NCBI RefSeq assembly: GCF_013409345.1
Contig: NZ_JACCBB010000001.1
Span: forward strand, 806,001-870,000
Length of the DNA: 64,000 bases
Source: Kineococcus aurantiacus
GTDB lineage: Bacteria; Actinomycetota; Actinomycetes; Actinomycetales; Kineococcaceae
Direction of reading: 5' to 3'
Of the stretch, positions 33,647-42,778 are shown piece after piece. Under the pieces are notes generated by a model. It was not told the DNA's origin. It saw only the letters and a list, made by a program, of their open reading frames with translations, and ran no database searches. Position 1 is the stretch's first letter. Each line of letters begins with the position of its first letter. A program made the translations under genes and the position numbers.

Positions 33647-34438
33647 TCAGACGTCGAGGTCGCCGCCACCGTCGAAGCCGCCGTCGTCGAAACCACCGCC
33701 GTCGAAGCCGCCGCCGTCGTAGCCACCGCTGTCGTAGCCCTCGTCGTACCCGGCGTCGGCGACCCCCTGCTGGTCCGCCGCGCCGCCGTCGTCCCCGCCG
33801 TTCCCGGCGTCGTAGCCCTGGTCGTACCCCTCGTCGTAGCCCTGCTGCTCACCAGCCTCGTACGCCTGGTCGTCGCCCCAGTGCTCGTTGCCGAAGTCGT
33901 CGGGGATGAGGGCGTCGGCGATGGCCGTCCCGACGAAGGCGCCCGCGACGCTGGTCAGCAGCGTCCCGCCCAGGCCCATGCCGCCGCCGAAGCCGCCGCC
34001 GAACCCCCCACCGCCGAAGCCACCGCCGCCGAAGCCGCCACCGCGGCCGTACCCGCCGCCGTACCCGCTGCCGTAGCCGCCCGGGCCGTTGTTGAAGACC
34101 TGCACCAGCGTCCCCGGCTGGCGGATCTCGGCGCGGGTCGCGGTCCGGGCCAGCGAGCGCGCGTCGTCACCGCCCCGCTCGGCGGCGGGCACGACCGCCG
34201 ACAGCTGCTCGAGCACCTGCCGGCGCTGCTCGGGGGTGAGCTTGGCGAAGGCCTCGGCGTGCGCCTGCTCCACCTGGTCCGGCGGCGCGGTGCGCAGCAT
34301 GTAGCGGTAGCGCTCCACGGCGGCGCGGTCGGCGTCGGCGGGGTTCGCAGCGGCCGGCGTCGCGGGGTCGCGGCGCGGCGGCGGCGCGGGCTCCTGCGCC
34401 CGCCGTCCCCGCCCCAGCAGTCGGTCCAGCAGTCCCAT
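33647..34438 (-). CDS. Gly-rich protein with acidic tyrosine repeats
   Basis: This 263-aa protein has a basic N-terminus (MGLLDRLLGRGRR), a helical part with LTPEQRRQVLEQLS (about 65-95), a Gly-rich tract of GGGF/GGYG units (about 120-155), one hydrophobic segment (TLLTSVAGAFVGTAIADAL, about 157-175), then an acidic tail of GYDEGYDxG and GGFDDGG repeats. A strong GGAGGAGGA precedes the ATG. Function is unknown; the low-complexity tail suggests a disordered or phase-separating protein. It is convergent with the LGFP gene and divergent from rpsT. Confidence 0.7.
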   Translation of the reverse strand: MGLLDRLLGRGRRAQEPAPPPRRDPATPAAANPADADRAAVERYRYMLRTAPPDQVEQAHAEAFAKLTPEQRRQVLEQLSAVVPAAERGGDDARSLARTATRAEIRQPGTLVQVFNNGPGGYGSGYGGGYGRGGGFGGGGFGGGGFGGGFGGGMGLGGTLLTSVAGAFVGTAIADALIPDDFGNEHWGDDQAYEAGEQQGYDEGYDQGYDAGNGGDDGGAADQQGVADAGYDEGYDSGGYDGGGFDGGGFDDGGFDGGGDLDV

Positions 34439-34681
34439 CGCGTCCTCCTCCTGCTCGCTCCCGCTCGCGCGGGGAACGACACCACGGCGAGGGCCGCGGC
34501 GCACCTCGAACCGCTGCGTGTCGTGGGAGGGGCGCTCGCGCTGGTAGCCTTGACGACGCCTTCGCTCCGTGCGGAGGTCACGGTCTCCCACCGTCACCTC
34601 CCGGTGTTCCCCACGCCGGAAGTCCCCGGTGGAGCGACCGCCCTCTGACACCGATCAGCGATCGACAGGAAGACGGAACAC

Positions 34682-34942
34682 GTGGCGAACATCAAGTCGC
34701 AGAAGAAGCGCATCCTCACCAACGAGAAGGCGCGCCTGCGCAACAAGGCCGTCAAGTCCGAGCTCCGCACCGCGGTGCGCGGCTTCCGCGAGGCCCTCGC
34801 CTCCGGTGACGCCGAGAAGACCTCGGCCGCGCTGGCCCTGGCCAGCAAGAAGCTCGACAAGGCCGTGAGCAAGGGCGTCATCCACAAGAACCAGGCCGCC
34901 AACCGCAAGTCGGCCATCGCCAAGGCTGCCGCCAAGGCCTGA
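34682..34942 (+). CDS. rpsT: 30S ribosomal protein S20
   Basis: This 86-aa basic helical protein starts [22 protein letters not shown] and has the standard S20 length. It binds 16S rRNA in the body of the small subunit. The GTG start follows AGGAAG at 34669-34674. TAGCCT at 34545-34550 is a plausible -10 about 130 bp upstream. A strong terminator follows. Confidence 0.97.
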   Translation: MANIKSQKKRILTNEKARLRNKAVKSELRTAVRGFREALASGDAEKTSAALALASKKLDKAVSKGVIHKNQAANRKSAIAKAAAKA

Positions 34943-34958
34943 TCCTCGGATCCTCGCT

Positions 34959-34990
34959 GGAGGGCCGGTCCCGTTCGGGGCCGGCCCTCC
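34959..34990 (+). terminator. rpsT terminator hairpin
   Basis: GGAGGGCCGGTCCC and GGGGCCGGCCCTCC form a 14-bp stem with one G-U pair and a GTTC tetraloop, 16 bp after the rpsT stop. It may also stop holA transcripts arriving from the right. Confidence 0.85.
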
Positions 34991-35041
34991 GTGCGTCCAC
35001 CCCTCCGCGCATCTACCTCCGGGCGACTACCTCCCGGGCGA

Positions 35042-36073
35042 CTACCGCCGGGCGGCGGCCACGACCCGCACGGCCCGCTCCAGGGCGTGCTCGGGCGGGG
35101 TACCGCCGCCCTTGACGGCGTGGTCGGCGGCCGCGACGGCGAGGATCGCCTCGGCCAGGCGCTCGGGGTCCAGGGCGCGGACCTCGCGCTGGGCCTTCTC
35201 CACCAGCCACGGCGCCATCCCCAGGTCCCGCGCGAGGTCGGCCGCGCGCCCGCGGCCCGCGGCGGCGACCTTGGCCAGCTGCCGCAGCCGGGAGGCGAGC
35301 GCCGCGACCACCAGGACCGGCGGCACGCCCGTCGCCGCGGCGTGCCGGACGAGCACCAGCGCCCGCCCCTCGTCCCCGGCGACGGCGGCGTCGGCGACCT
35401 CGAAGCCCGTCGCCTCCCGCCGCCCCCCGTGGTAGCGGTGGACGGCGTCCTCGGTGACGGTGCCGTCGGTGTCGCCGAGCAGCTGGTCGACGGCCGCGGC
35501 CAGCTCCCCCAGGTCGCTGCCGAGGGCCGCGACGAGCGCCCGGGCCGCCTCGAGGTCGATCTTGCGCCGCGCGCGGCGCACGTCGCCGAGCACGAAGTCG
35601 ACCTTCTCCTGGTCGCGCTTGAGGGGCTGGCAGGACACCTCGGCCACGCCCGGGACCGCGCGGGCCTCGTCCAGCACCTTCTTCGCCCGGTTCCCGCCCC
35701 GGTGCCGCAGGACCAGGACGACCGTCTCGACCGGGGCCCGCAGGTAGTCCAGGACGTCCTCGACGAAGGCGTCGCCGGCCGCGTCGACGCCGTCGACCAC
35801 GACGAGGGACCGCTCGTCGAACAGCGACGGCGACGTCCAGGTGGCCAGCTGCCCCTTCTGGTAGCCCGCCGCGCTGGTGTCGGTGCGCTCGAAGGCGGGG
35901 TCGGCCTCGCGCATGCGGGCCAGCAGCGCCCCGAACGCGCGGTCGGCCAGGGCCTCCTCGGACCCGGCGAGCAGCACGACGGGCGCGGGGGCCAGGTCGA
36001 ACGGGGGGACGGTGGTCGCCGCCCCCGCGGTGGGCTTCCTGGCGGCCGTCTTACCGGCGGACTTCACGGGCAC
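35042..36073 (-). CDS. holA: DNA polymerase III delta subunit
   Basis: This 343-aa clamp-loader subunit opens the beta sliding clamp. It has the HolA pattern: VVLLAGSEEALADRA near the N-terminus (degenerate P-loop), SLFDERSLVVVD, and the C-terminal helical domain with WLVEKAQREVRALDPERLAEA. An Ala/Lys-rich N-terminal tail of about 20 residues precedes the domain. The GTG at 36073 has GACAGT 6 bp upstream (leaderless type); a GTG two codons later is also possible. It normally sits between comEC and rpsT, as here apart from inserted genes. Confidence 0.94.
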   Translation of the reverse strand: MPVKSAGKTAARKPTAGAATTVPPFDLAPAPVVLLAGSEEALADRAFGALLARMREADPAFERTDTSAAGYQKGQLATWTSPSLFDERSLVVVDGVDAAGDAFVEDVLDYLRAPVETVVLVLRHRGGNRAKKVLDEARAVPGVAEVSCQPLKRDQEKVDFVLGDVRRARRKIDLEAARALVAALGSDLGELAAAVDQLLGDTDGTVTEDAVHRYHGGRREATGFEVADAAVAGDEGRALVLVRHAAATGVPPVLVVAALASRLRQLAKVAAAGRGRAADLARDLGMAPWLVEKAQREVRALDPERLAEAILAVAAADHAVKGGGTPPEHALERAVRVVAAARR

Positions 36074-36145
36074 GGCGCCACTGTCGCACGCGGCACCGAC
36101 GCACCCGGTGCGCCCGGCCGGGACGGCGGCGGGCACCGTGGTGGG

Positions 36146-37024
36146 GTGAGCACCGACCGCATCGGCCTGCTGGGGGCCGGCCGCATGGGCCGCCCGATCC
36201 TCCAGCGGTGGCGCACCGCCGGCTTCGAGGTGCTGGTCCACGACCCGTGCCCGGCTGCCGACCTGCCCGGCCCCGTGCTGCCCGCCGGGCGGGTGCTGGC
36301 CGCGGCCGACGTCCTGGTCACGGCGCTGCCGGGGGCCGCGGAGGTCGCCGCGCTGGCGCCGGAGCTCACGGCCCGGCTGCGGCCGGGGTCGGTGTGGCTG
36401 GACCTCACCAGCGGTGACCCCCGCACGACCGACCGCCTGGCCGCCGAGCTGGCCGGGCGCGGGGTCGGGACGGTCGCGGCCGCGATGGGCGGCGGCCCCG
36501 CCGACGCCGCCGCCGGGACGCTGGAGCTGTTCGTGGGCGGTGCGGCCGCCGACGTCGAGCGCGTGAGCCCGCTGCTGGGCGCGGTCTCGCGCCGCGTCCG
36601 GCGGGTGGGTGAACGCGCCGGGGCGGGGCAGACGGCGAAGCTCGTCGCGAACCTGCTGTGGTTCGCCGAGTCGGTGGCGGTCACCGAGGCGCTGCTGCTG
36701 GGCCGCGCCGCCGGGCTCGACCCGCACGTCCTGCGCGAGGCGCTGGCCGGGTCGGCCGGCGACAGCGCCTTCCTGCAGCGGCACGCCGGCGCCCTGCTGG
36801 CCGGGGACCACCTGACCGGCTTCGGCCTGGACCGGTGCGTGGAGGAGCTGGAGGTGCTGGCCGGGCTGGCCGGGGACGCCGGGACGCCCTACGCGCTGCA
36901 CCGGGGCGTCCTGGAGCTGCACCGCGAGGCGCTGGCCGAGTTCGGCCCGGTGCCCGGTGAGCTGCTGGCCGCGCACCTGCTCCAGCTGCGCGCGGGCGCC
37001 CCGTTCAGATCGTCCGGTGGGTGA
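36146..37024 (+). CDS. NAD(P)-binding beta-hydroxyacid dehydrogenase family protein
   Basis: This 292-aa protein has an N-terminal Rossmann fold (IGLLGAGRMGRPI, residues 6-18), the catalytic-type lysine in AGQTAKLVANLL near residue 169, and an all-helical C-terminal domain. This is the 6-phosphogluconate dehydrogenase-like/3-hydroxyisobutyrate dehydrogenase family. The substrate cannot be named. It diverges from holA by 72 bp and overlaps the convergent amidohydrolase by 20 bp. Confidence 0.85.
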   Translation: MSTDRIGLLGAGRMGRPILQRWRTAGFEVLVHDPCPAADLPGPVLPAGRVLAAADVLVTALPGAAEVAALAPELTARLRPGSVWLDLTSGDPRTTDRLAAELAGRGVGTVAAAMGGGPADAAAGTLELFVGGAAADVERVSPLLGAVSRRVRRVGERAGAGQTAKLVANLLWFAESVAVTEALLLGRAAGLDPHVLREALAGSAGDSAFLQRHAGALLAGDHLTGFGLDRCVEELEVLAGLAGDAGTPYALHRGVLELHREALAEFGPVPGELLAAHLLQLRAGAPFRSSGG

Positions 37025-38456
37025 ACTCCCCACCGACGACGGTGGCGAGGACCTCGGTGCGCCGCAGCGCGTCCGCGCCGCCGGAGGCGAACACCGCGGC
37101 CGGGTCCGCCGCGACCAGCACCAGGTCGGCGACGTCGCCCACGAACACGCCGGACCGGCCGCCGCAGCTCGCGGTGAGCGCCACGTCGAACGGCAGGTGC
37201 TGGTCCGGCCGCCAGGGTTCACGGTCGTCGACCGTGCGGTGCACGGCGCTGGCCAGGGCGTCCCAGGGGTCCAGCGCGGCGACGGGGGCGTCGGAGCCCA
37301 GCCGCAGCTCGGCGCCCGCGGCGTGCAGCGCCGCGTACGGGTAGGCGCGCTCGGCGCCGTGCGCCCAGTGGACCGCGACGGCGTCGCGGTCGTCGACGGC
37401 GTGCCGCGGCTGGACGCTGGCCACGACGCCCAGCGCCGCGAACCGCGGCACGTCCCGCGGGTGGACCTGCTGGGCGTGCTCCACGCTCCCCCGGCACCCG
37501 GTCCGCTCGAAGGCGTCGAGGGCGACCCGGACGGCCTCGTCGCCGATCGCGTGGACGGCGGCGCCCAGCCCGTGCGCGGCGGCCCGCCGCAGCGCCGGTT
37601 CGAGGTCGGCCAGCGGCAGGCGCAGGACCCCGTGGCCGCCGGAGGGGTACTCGTCGTGGCAGAACGCCGTGCGGGTCCCCAGCGAGCCGTCGACGACGAA
37701 CTTCACCGGCCCCACGCTCACGCGGTCCCCCGCGAGGGCGTCCCCCGTGCGCAGCCCGGCCGCGACCGCGTCCTCGAGCCAGTCCGCCCAGACCCCGGCG
37801 GCGACCCGCACCGCCGGGCGCGCCCGGCGCTCCCAGGACGCGACGGGGGCGTACTCCAGGTCGACGATCCCCGTGACGCCCCGGGCGGCCGCCGCGCGGG
37901 TGGCCTCGGCGATCCACCGGTCCAGCGCCGGCGCGCCGACGTCCCCGGCCCGGGTGATGAGCTCCATGGCCGGCCCCTCGCGCAGGACCCCCGCGGGGTC
38001 GTCCACCCCGAAGCGCCGGGCGGCCGCGGAGTTCACCCACACCGCGTGCAGGTCGGCGCTGACGACCACCACGGGCCGGTCGGGGACGTGGGCGTCGAGG
38101 ACGTCGCGGTGCGCGGGCTCGATCCACAGCGCGTCGCGGTAGCCGTGCCCCAGGAGGAGGTCCTCGCCCGCTCCTCCGCCCGCTCCCCCGCCCGGCCCGG
38201 CGCTCGCGGCCAGCGTGCGCGCGACCTCCTGCGGTGAGCGGGCGGCGAGCACGTCGACGCGGCGGCGGGCGGCGGCCCACTGGGTGAGGTGGACGTGGGA
38301 GTCGACCAGGCCCGGCAGCAGCACGGCCCCCTGGGCGTCGAGCACCTCCCCATCGGGGTCCTGGGCGCGCAACCCCTCGCCGACGGCCCGCACCCGGCCC
38401 CCGGCGACCTCGACGTCGACGAGCCGGCCCGCGCGGTGGACGTTCCTCAGCAGCAC
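37005..38456 (-). CDS. YtcJ-like metal-dependent amidohydrolase
   Basis: This 483-aa protein has the amidohydrolase pattern: DSHVHLTQW near residue 53 (first metal His pair), a VKFVVDGSLGTRTA segment, HAIGDEAV, and the C-terminal SDAPV with the catalytic Asp. YtcJ-like enzymes hydrolyse exocyclic C-N bonds of unknown substrates. The GTG start follows CAGGAT (38463-38468 on the minus strand) by 6 bp, so the transcript is probably leaderless. Confidence 0.88.
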   Translation of the reverse strand: MLLRNVHRAGRLVDVEVAGGRVRAVGEGLRAQDPDGEVLDAQGAVLLPGLVDSHVHLTQWAAARRRVDVLAARSPQEVARTLAASAGPGGGAGGGAGEDLLLGHGYRDALWIEPAHRDVLDAHVPDRPVVVVSADLHAVWVNSAAARRFGVDDPAGVLREGPAMELITRAGDVGAPALDRWIAEATRAAAARGVTGIVDLEYAPVASWERRARPAVRVAAGVWADWLEDAVAAGLRTGDALAGDRVSVGPVKFVVDGSLGTRTAFCHDEYPSGGHGVLRLPLADLEPALRRAAAHGLGAAVHAIGDEAVRVALDAFERTGCRGSVEHAQQVHPRDVPRFAALGVVASVQPRHAVDDRDAVAVHWAHGAERAYPYAALHAAGAELRLGSDAPVAALDPWDALASAVHRTVDDREPWRPDQHLPFDVALTASCGGRSGVFVGDVADLVLVAADPAAVFASGGADALRRTEVLATVVGGEFTHRTI

Positions 38457-38515
38457 GGCACGATCCTGCCGCGCGGGCCGGGGACGGACCCGGCCGGGTC
38501 GGTCCGGGCGGTCGC

Positions 38516-39409
38516 TCAGACCGCGGACGGGGCGTCGGCGGGGGTCGCCGCCAGGGAGGCCAGCAGCCGCAGCTTCTCGGCGCCCTCGCCACCGGCCTCG
38601 GGGTAGTACAGGACGAGCAGGAGCCCCTCGACGGGGAGCTTGTCGCGGTGCAGCCTCAGCTCACCGACGACGGGGTGGTCGACCACGGTCGTGCCGCCCC
38701 GCAGCCGGCGCACGTCGTGGCGGTTCCACAGCGCGCGGAAGCGCCCGCTGGCCAGCGACAGCTCCCCGACCAGTTCCACGACGCGCGCGTCGCCGGCGAG
38801 GTCCCGGGACAGGTCGGGGGGGACGTCACCGCCGCCGTCGGCCCCGGTGCCGCCCACCCCGACCGACCGGCGGAAGGCCCCGACGAACTCGGCGGTCGCG
38901 GCCTCCCAGTCCCGGTGGAAGTCCCGTTCGGCGGGGTCGAGGAACAGCGACCGCAACCGGTTCTCCCCCGGCGCCAGCCGCGGGGAGAGGGCCAGGGCCA
39001 GCGGGTTGGAGGCCAGCACGTCGAAGGCCCGGCCCTCCACGAAGGCGGGGACCCCCACCGCCGCCAGCAGGTGGTGCAGCCGGGCCGGCACGCGTTCGGC
39101 GGGCCGGGGCCGGGAGGTGCGCGCGCGGGGGCGCGGTCGCGCCAGGTCGTGCAGGTACTGCGTCTCGACGTCGTCCAGCTGCAGGACCCGCGCCAGCGCC
39201 TCCAGCACCTGCGCCGAGGGGTTGCGGTCCCGGCCCCGTTCGAGCCGCAGGTAGTAGTCCGCGCTCACCCCGGCCAGCAGCGCGACCTCCTCGCGGCGCA
39301 GGCCCGGGACCCGGCGCCGGGACCCGGTGGGCAGACCCGACCGCTCGGGGGTGACCAGCGCCCGGCGGGCGCGCAGGTACTCCCCCAGCGGGTTCGTCGG
39401 CTCGGCCAC
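38516..39409 (-). CDS. XRE-family regulator with MmyB-like ligand domain
   Basis: This 297-aa protein has an N-terminal helix-turn-helix (LRREEVALLAGVSADYYLRLERG, about 38-60) and a C-terminal MmyB-like domain (about 105-285) thought to bind a small hydrophobic ligand. Such regulators commonly control a divergent short-chain dehydrogenase, exactly as found here with the SDR gene at 39553. The GTG start follows TAGCGT (39416-39421 on the minus strand) by 6 bp. It most likely represses the 143-bp shared promoter region. Confidence 0.92.
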   Translation of the reverse strand: MAEPTNPLGEYLRARRALVTPERSGLPTGSRRRVPGLRREEVALLAGVSADYYLRLERGRDRNPSAQVLEALARVLQLDDVETQYLHDLARPRPRARTSRPRPAERVPARLHHLLAAVGVPAFVEGRAFDVLASNPLALALSPRLAPGENRLRSLFLDPAERDFHRDWEAATAEFVGAFRRSVGVGGTGADGGGDVPPDLSRDLAGDARVVELVGELSLASGRFRALWNRHDVRRLRGGTTVVDHPVVGELRLHRDKLPVEGLLLVLYYPEAGGEGAEKLRLLASLAATPADAPSAV

Positions 39410-39552
39410 CCGGCCACGCTAACCCCGCCGCGGCACCCGCCGGGCCCCGCAGAGGGGGTCCTGCCGCTCCCCGGATCCGCGGGGACCTGCCCGCCCCCCG
39501 CCACCGGCGCCGAACCTGGGCGGGCACCACTGGACGCACCCGAGGAGAAGAC

Positions 39553-40311
39553 ATGGACATCAGCGGACGCACCGTCCTCGTCGTCGGCGGCACCTCCGGC
39601 ATCGGCCGCGGGCTGGCCCGCCGCTTCGCCGCCGCCGGCAGCACCGTCGTCGTCGCCGGCCGCGACACCGGCAAGGTCGCCGACCTCGTCGGCGCCGGGA
39701 CGGTCGAGGCGGTCCCCGTCGACGTCACCGACCCCGCGAGCGTCCTGCGAGCCCGCGACGAGGTGCTGGCCGCCCACCCCGACCTCGACGTGGTGGTGAC
39801 CATGTCGGGGGTCATGCTCTTCGAGGACCTGCGCGACCCCGCCCACTTCGAGGCCGCGCAGACCACCGTCGCGGTGAACCTGCTGGGGACCATCCGCGTC
39901 CTCGACGCCTTCACCCCCCACCTCCTGGCCCTCGGCCGCGGGGACATCGTCACCGTCACCTCCGGCATCGCCTTCCTGCCCTTCCCCCTCATGCCCACCT
40001 ACGGGGCGTCCAAGGCCGGGGTGCACGCCTACACCGAGGCGCTGCGCGCACAGCTGGCCGGGACCGGCGTGCGGGTCACCGAACTCGTGCCGCCCGCGGT
40101 CGCCACCGCCGGGCAGGAGAAGGTCAACCCCGCCGCCCTGCCCCTGGACGACTACCTCGACGAGGCCCTCGACCTCCTGACGGCCGACCCCACCCCCGAG
40201 GAGGTGGTGGTCCAGGCCGCCCGGCGGCTGCGGTGGGCCGAGCGCGACGGCACCTACGCCGACCTCCTGCGGCAGCGTTCGCAGGCGCTCGCCACCCTGC
40301 CGGGGCGCTGA
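39553..40311 (+). CDS. Short-chain dehydrogenase/reductase
   Basis: This 252-aa SDR has the cofactor motif GGTSGIGRG (residues 11-19), a catalytic Ser in VTVTSGIAF, and the YGASK active site near residue 154. It resembles DltE-type oxidoreductases. The ATG is preceded by GAGGAG. It is divergent from the MmyB-like regulator, which likely controls it. Substrate unknown. Confidence 0.92.
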   Translation: MDISGRTVLVVGGTSGIGRGLARRFAAAGSTVVVAGRDTGKVADLVGAGTVEAVPVDVTDPASVLRARDEVLAAHPDLDVVVTMSGVMLFEDLRDPAHFEAAQTTVAVNLLGTIRVLDAFTPHLLALGRGDIVTVTSGIAFLPFPLMPTYGASKAGVHAYTEALRAQLAGTGVRVTELVPPAVATAGQEKVNPAALPLDDYLDEALDLLTADPTPEEVVVQAARRLRWAERDGTYADLLRQRSQALATLPGR

Positions 40312-40375
40312 GCCACCCACCGGCGCCCGGCGCCCGCTGCGGCTGACCTCGGCCGGCATCGGGGGACGGCCCGGT

Positions 40376-42778
40376 TCACCCGCTGGAGTACCGCGCGCGC
40401 CGATCCGCCTCGCGCGGGTCCGGTCCCCGCACCACCGTCCGCAGGTCCTGCGCCGACCCGGTCACCGCCACGTCCCCGTCGGTGTCGGTCCGCAGGACCC
40501 GCGCGCCGGTCGCCGCCAGCAGGTCCAGGGTCGCCGCGGCCGGGTGGCCGTAGTCGTTGACGGCCCCGACCTCCACGACCGCCACCCGCGGGCGGAGGCG
40601 GGCGTAGAACCGCCGGTCCTGGGTGGCCGACCCGTGGTGGGCGACCTTGACGACGTCGACGGCGGTGCCCCCGGGCAGGCGGGCCAGCACCTGCCGCTGC
40701 CCCTCCCGCTCCAGGTCCCCGGCCAGCAGGACGCCGACACCCCGGACCCGGGCCAGCAGCACCACGCTGGAGTCGTTGACCTGCGAGGAGTCGGGGGCCG
40801 CGGCATCCGCCAGCGACGGCCCGGGGCCCAGGACGGTCCAGGTGACCTCACCGGCCGAGCCCGTGCTCCCCGCGACGGCCCCGGTGACCGGCGCGTCCCC
40901 GGCCTCGCGGGCCAGGGTGCGGTGGACGGTGCGGGCGGCGGGTTCCACCGCGAGCGGGGAGAGGAGCACCCGCCCCACCTCCCGCCCGCGCAGGGCCCCG
41001 GCGAGGCCGCCGACGTGGTCGGCGTGGAAGTGGGTCAGGACGACCGCGTCGAGGCGCCGCACGCCCAGCCGGTCCAGGCAGCCGTCGACGAGGAGGTCGT
41101 CGGGGCCGGCGTCGACGAGGACGGCCGACCGCTGCCCCGAGCGCAGCACGACCGCGTCGCCCTGCCCGACGTCGCAGCCCACGACGAGCCAGTCCGGCGG
41201 CGGCCACGGGCCGGCCGGGCCGCCCCAGCGCGGGGCGCAGCGCACGAGCAGGGCCGCCACCAGCAGCAAGGCCACGGCGAACCCCAGCCACCGGCGACCG
41301 GAGCGCCGGAACCGGGCGGCGGCGGCGGCCGCGCCCAGCACCAGCACGGTCAGCGCGCCCACGACGAGGGCACCGGCGGCCCCCGCGGGCACCGGCAGGG
41401 ACGTGGGCAGCCGGGCGCCGGTGCGGGCGACCAGCCCGATCCACTGCGCGCACAGCCCCGCCGGCCAGGCCAGCACCACCGCCCCCGCCGGCCACAGCGG
41501 GGACAGCAGCGTCGCGGCGAGCCCGATCACCGTGGCCGGGGCCACCGCCGGGGCGACCAGGACGTTGGCCGGGATCGTCACCGGGTTCACCGACGGTTGC
41601 AGCAGCACCACGACCGGGCCGCAGACGGCCTGCGCCGCGACGGGGACGGCGAGGGCGTGGGCCAGGACCCGGGGGACGCCCGCGGCGGTGAGCCGGTCGG
41701 CCCAGGGCCGGGCGAACAGCACGAGCGCCGTCGTGGCCAGGACCGACAGCACGAACCCGTGCTCGCGCGCCAGCCACGGGTCGGCGACCAGCAGACCCAC
41801 CACGGCGGCGGCCACGACGGGGACCCCCCGCGTGGGCCGGCCCGCCGCCAGGCCCACCAGCGCGACTCCGCCCATGACGGCCGCCCGCAGGACGCTGGGG
41901 TCCGGCCGGGCCAGCCCCACGAAACCCACCAGCCCGACCCCGGCGACCAGCAACCGCGCCCGGCGGCCGCACCCCAGCCACGACGCCACCAGGACGCAGA
42001 ACCCCACGACGAGGGTCGTGTTGGAGCCGCTCACCGCGGTCAGGTGCGTCAGCCCGACCTGCTTCATCGCCGCCTCGAGGTCGTCGGGCAGGCCGCTGGT
42101 GTCCCCCACGACCAGGCCCGGCAGCAGACCGCGCGCGTCGCGTGGCTGGGGCGCGACGGCGTCCCGCAGCCCGGCGCGCAACCGCTCGGCGGCGCGCAGC
42201 GGCCCGCGGGGGCGGTGGGTCGCGCGCAGGGGGCCGGCCGAGACCACCGCGACCGACCGCCGCCCCGGGTCGGCCGGGCCCAGCCGGCCCCCGAGCTCCA
42301 CCCGGTCCCCCCAGCGCACGTCGCGCCACCCGTCGGCCGCGGCGAACACCGTCACCGGCGCCGCGAGCGCCGAGGTGCGGCCGCGGGCGGTGACGCGGGT
42401 GAGCCGGGCGTCCAGCACGACCCGCGCCGGGCCGCCGTCGTGGAGCGCGGGCAGGGCGCGGGGGTCGGACGTGACGGTCGCGGAGAAGGTGCCCGAGGCC
42501 CTCGCGGCGGCGAGGTCCTCGACGCCCCCGGCCGTGGACCGGCTGTGCTGCAGGGCGACGGAGAGGAGCACGAGGAGGCAGCCGGTCAGGACGAGCACGA
42601 CCCGCGCGCCGCGGCGCACGAGGAGCAGGACCGCGAGCGCCCCCACCAGGAGCACCGCGCCGACCGCGACGGGGAACCACCCCGGGGCGGTGACGGCGCC
42701 GAACGCGGTGAGCCAGGCGCCGAGGGCCACGGCCGCCAGCCGCAGGTCGAGCGGGACGGCCGCCCCCTCACCGCTCAC
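40376..42778 (-). CDS. comEC: ComEC/Rec2 DNA internalisation protein
   Basis: This 800-aa protein has an N-terminal DUF4131-type region, a competence membrane domain with the MKQVGLTHLTAVSGSNTTLV motif and about ten helices, and a C-terminal metallo-beta-lactamase domain (THFHADHVGG) that may be a nuclease. It forms the inner-membrane DNA uptake channel in natural transformation. The GTG at 42778 overlaps the comEA stop (GTGA). The same frame stays open far upstream without coding meaning. Confidence 0.93.
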   Translation of the reverse strand: MSGEGAAVPLDLRLAAVALGAWLTAFGAVTAPGWFPVAVGAVLLVGALAVLLLVRRGARVVLVLTGCLLVLLSVALQHSRSTAGGVEDLAAARASGTFSATVTSDPRALPALHDGGPARVVLDARLTRVTARGRTSALAAPVTVFAAADGWRDVRWGDRVELGGRLGPADPGRRSVAVVSAGPLRATHRPRGPLRAAERLRAGLRDAVAPQPRDARGLLPGLVVGDTSGLPDDLEAAMKQVGLTHLTAVSGSNTTLVVGFCVLVASWLGCGRRARLLVAGVGLVGFVGLARPDPSVLRAAVMGGVALVGLAAGRPTRGVPVVAAAVVGLLVADPWLAREHGFVLSVLATTALVLFARPWADRLTAAGVPRVLAHALAVPVAAQAVCGPVVVLLQPSVNPVTIPANVLVAPAVAPATVIGLAATLLSPLWPAGAVVLAWPAGLCAQWIGLVARTGARLPTSLPVPAGAAGALVVGALTVLVLGAAAAAARFRRSGRRWLGFAVALLLVAALLVRCAPRWGGPAGPWPPPDWLVVGCDVGQGDAVVLRSGQRSAVLVDAGPDDLLVDGCLDRLGVRRLDAVVLTHFHADHVGGLAGALRGREVGRVLLSPLAVEPAARTVHRTLAREAGDAPVTGAVAGSTGSAGEVTWTVLGPGPSLADAAAPDSSQVNDSSVVLLARVRGVGVLLAGDLEREGQRQVLARLPGGTAVDVVKVAHHGSATQDRRFYARLRPRVAVVEVGAVNDYGHPAAATLDLLAATGARVLRTDTDGDVAVTGSAQDLRTVVRGPDPREADRRARYSSG

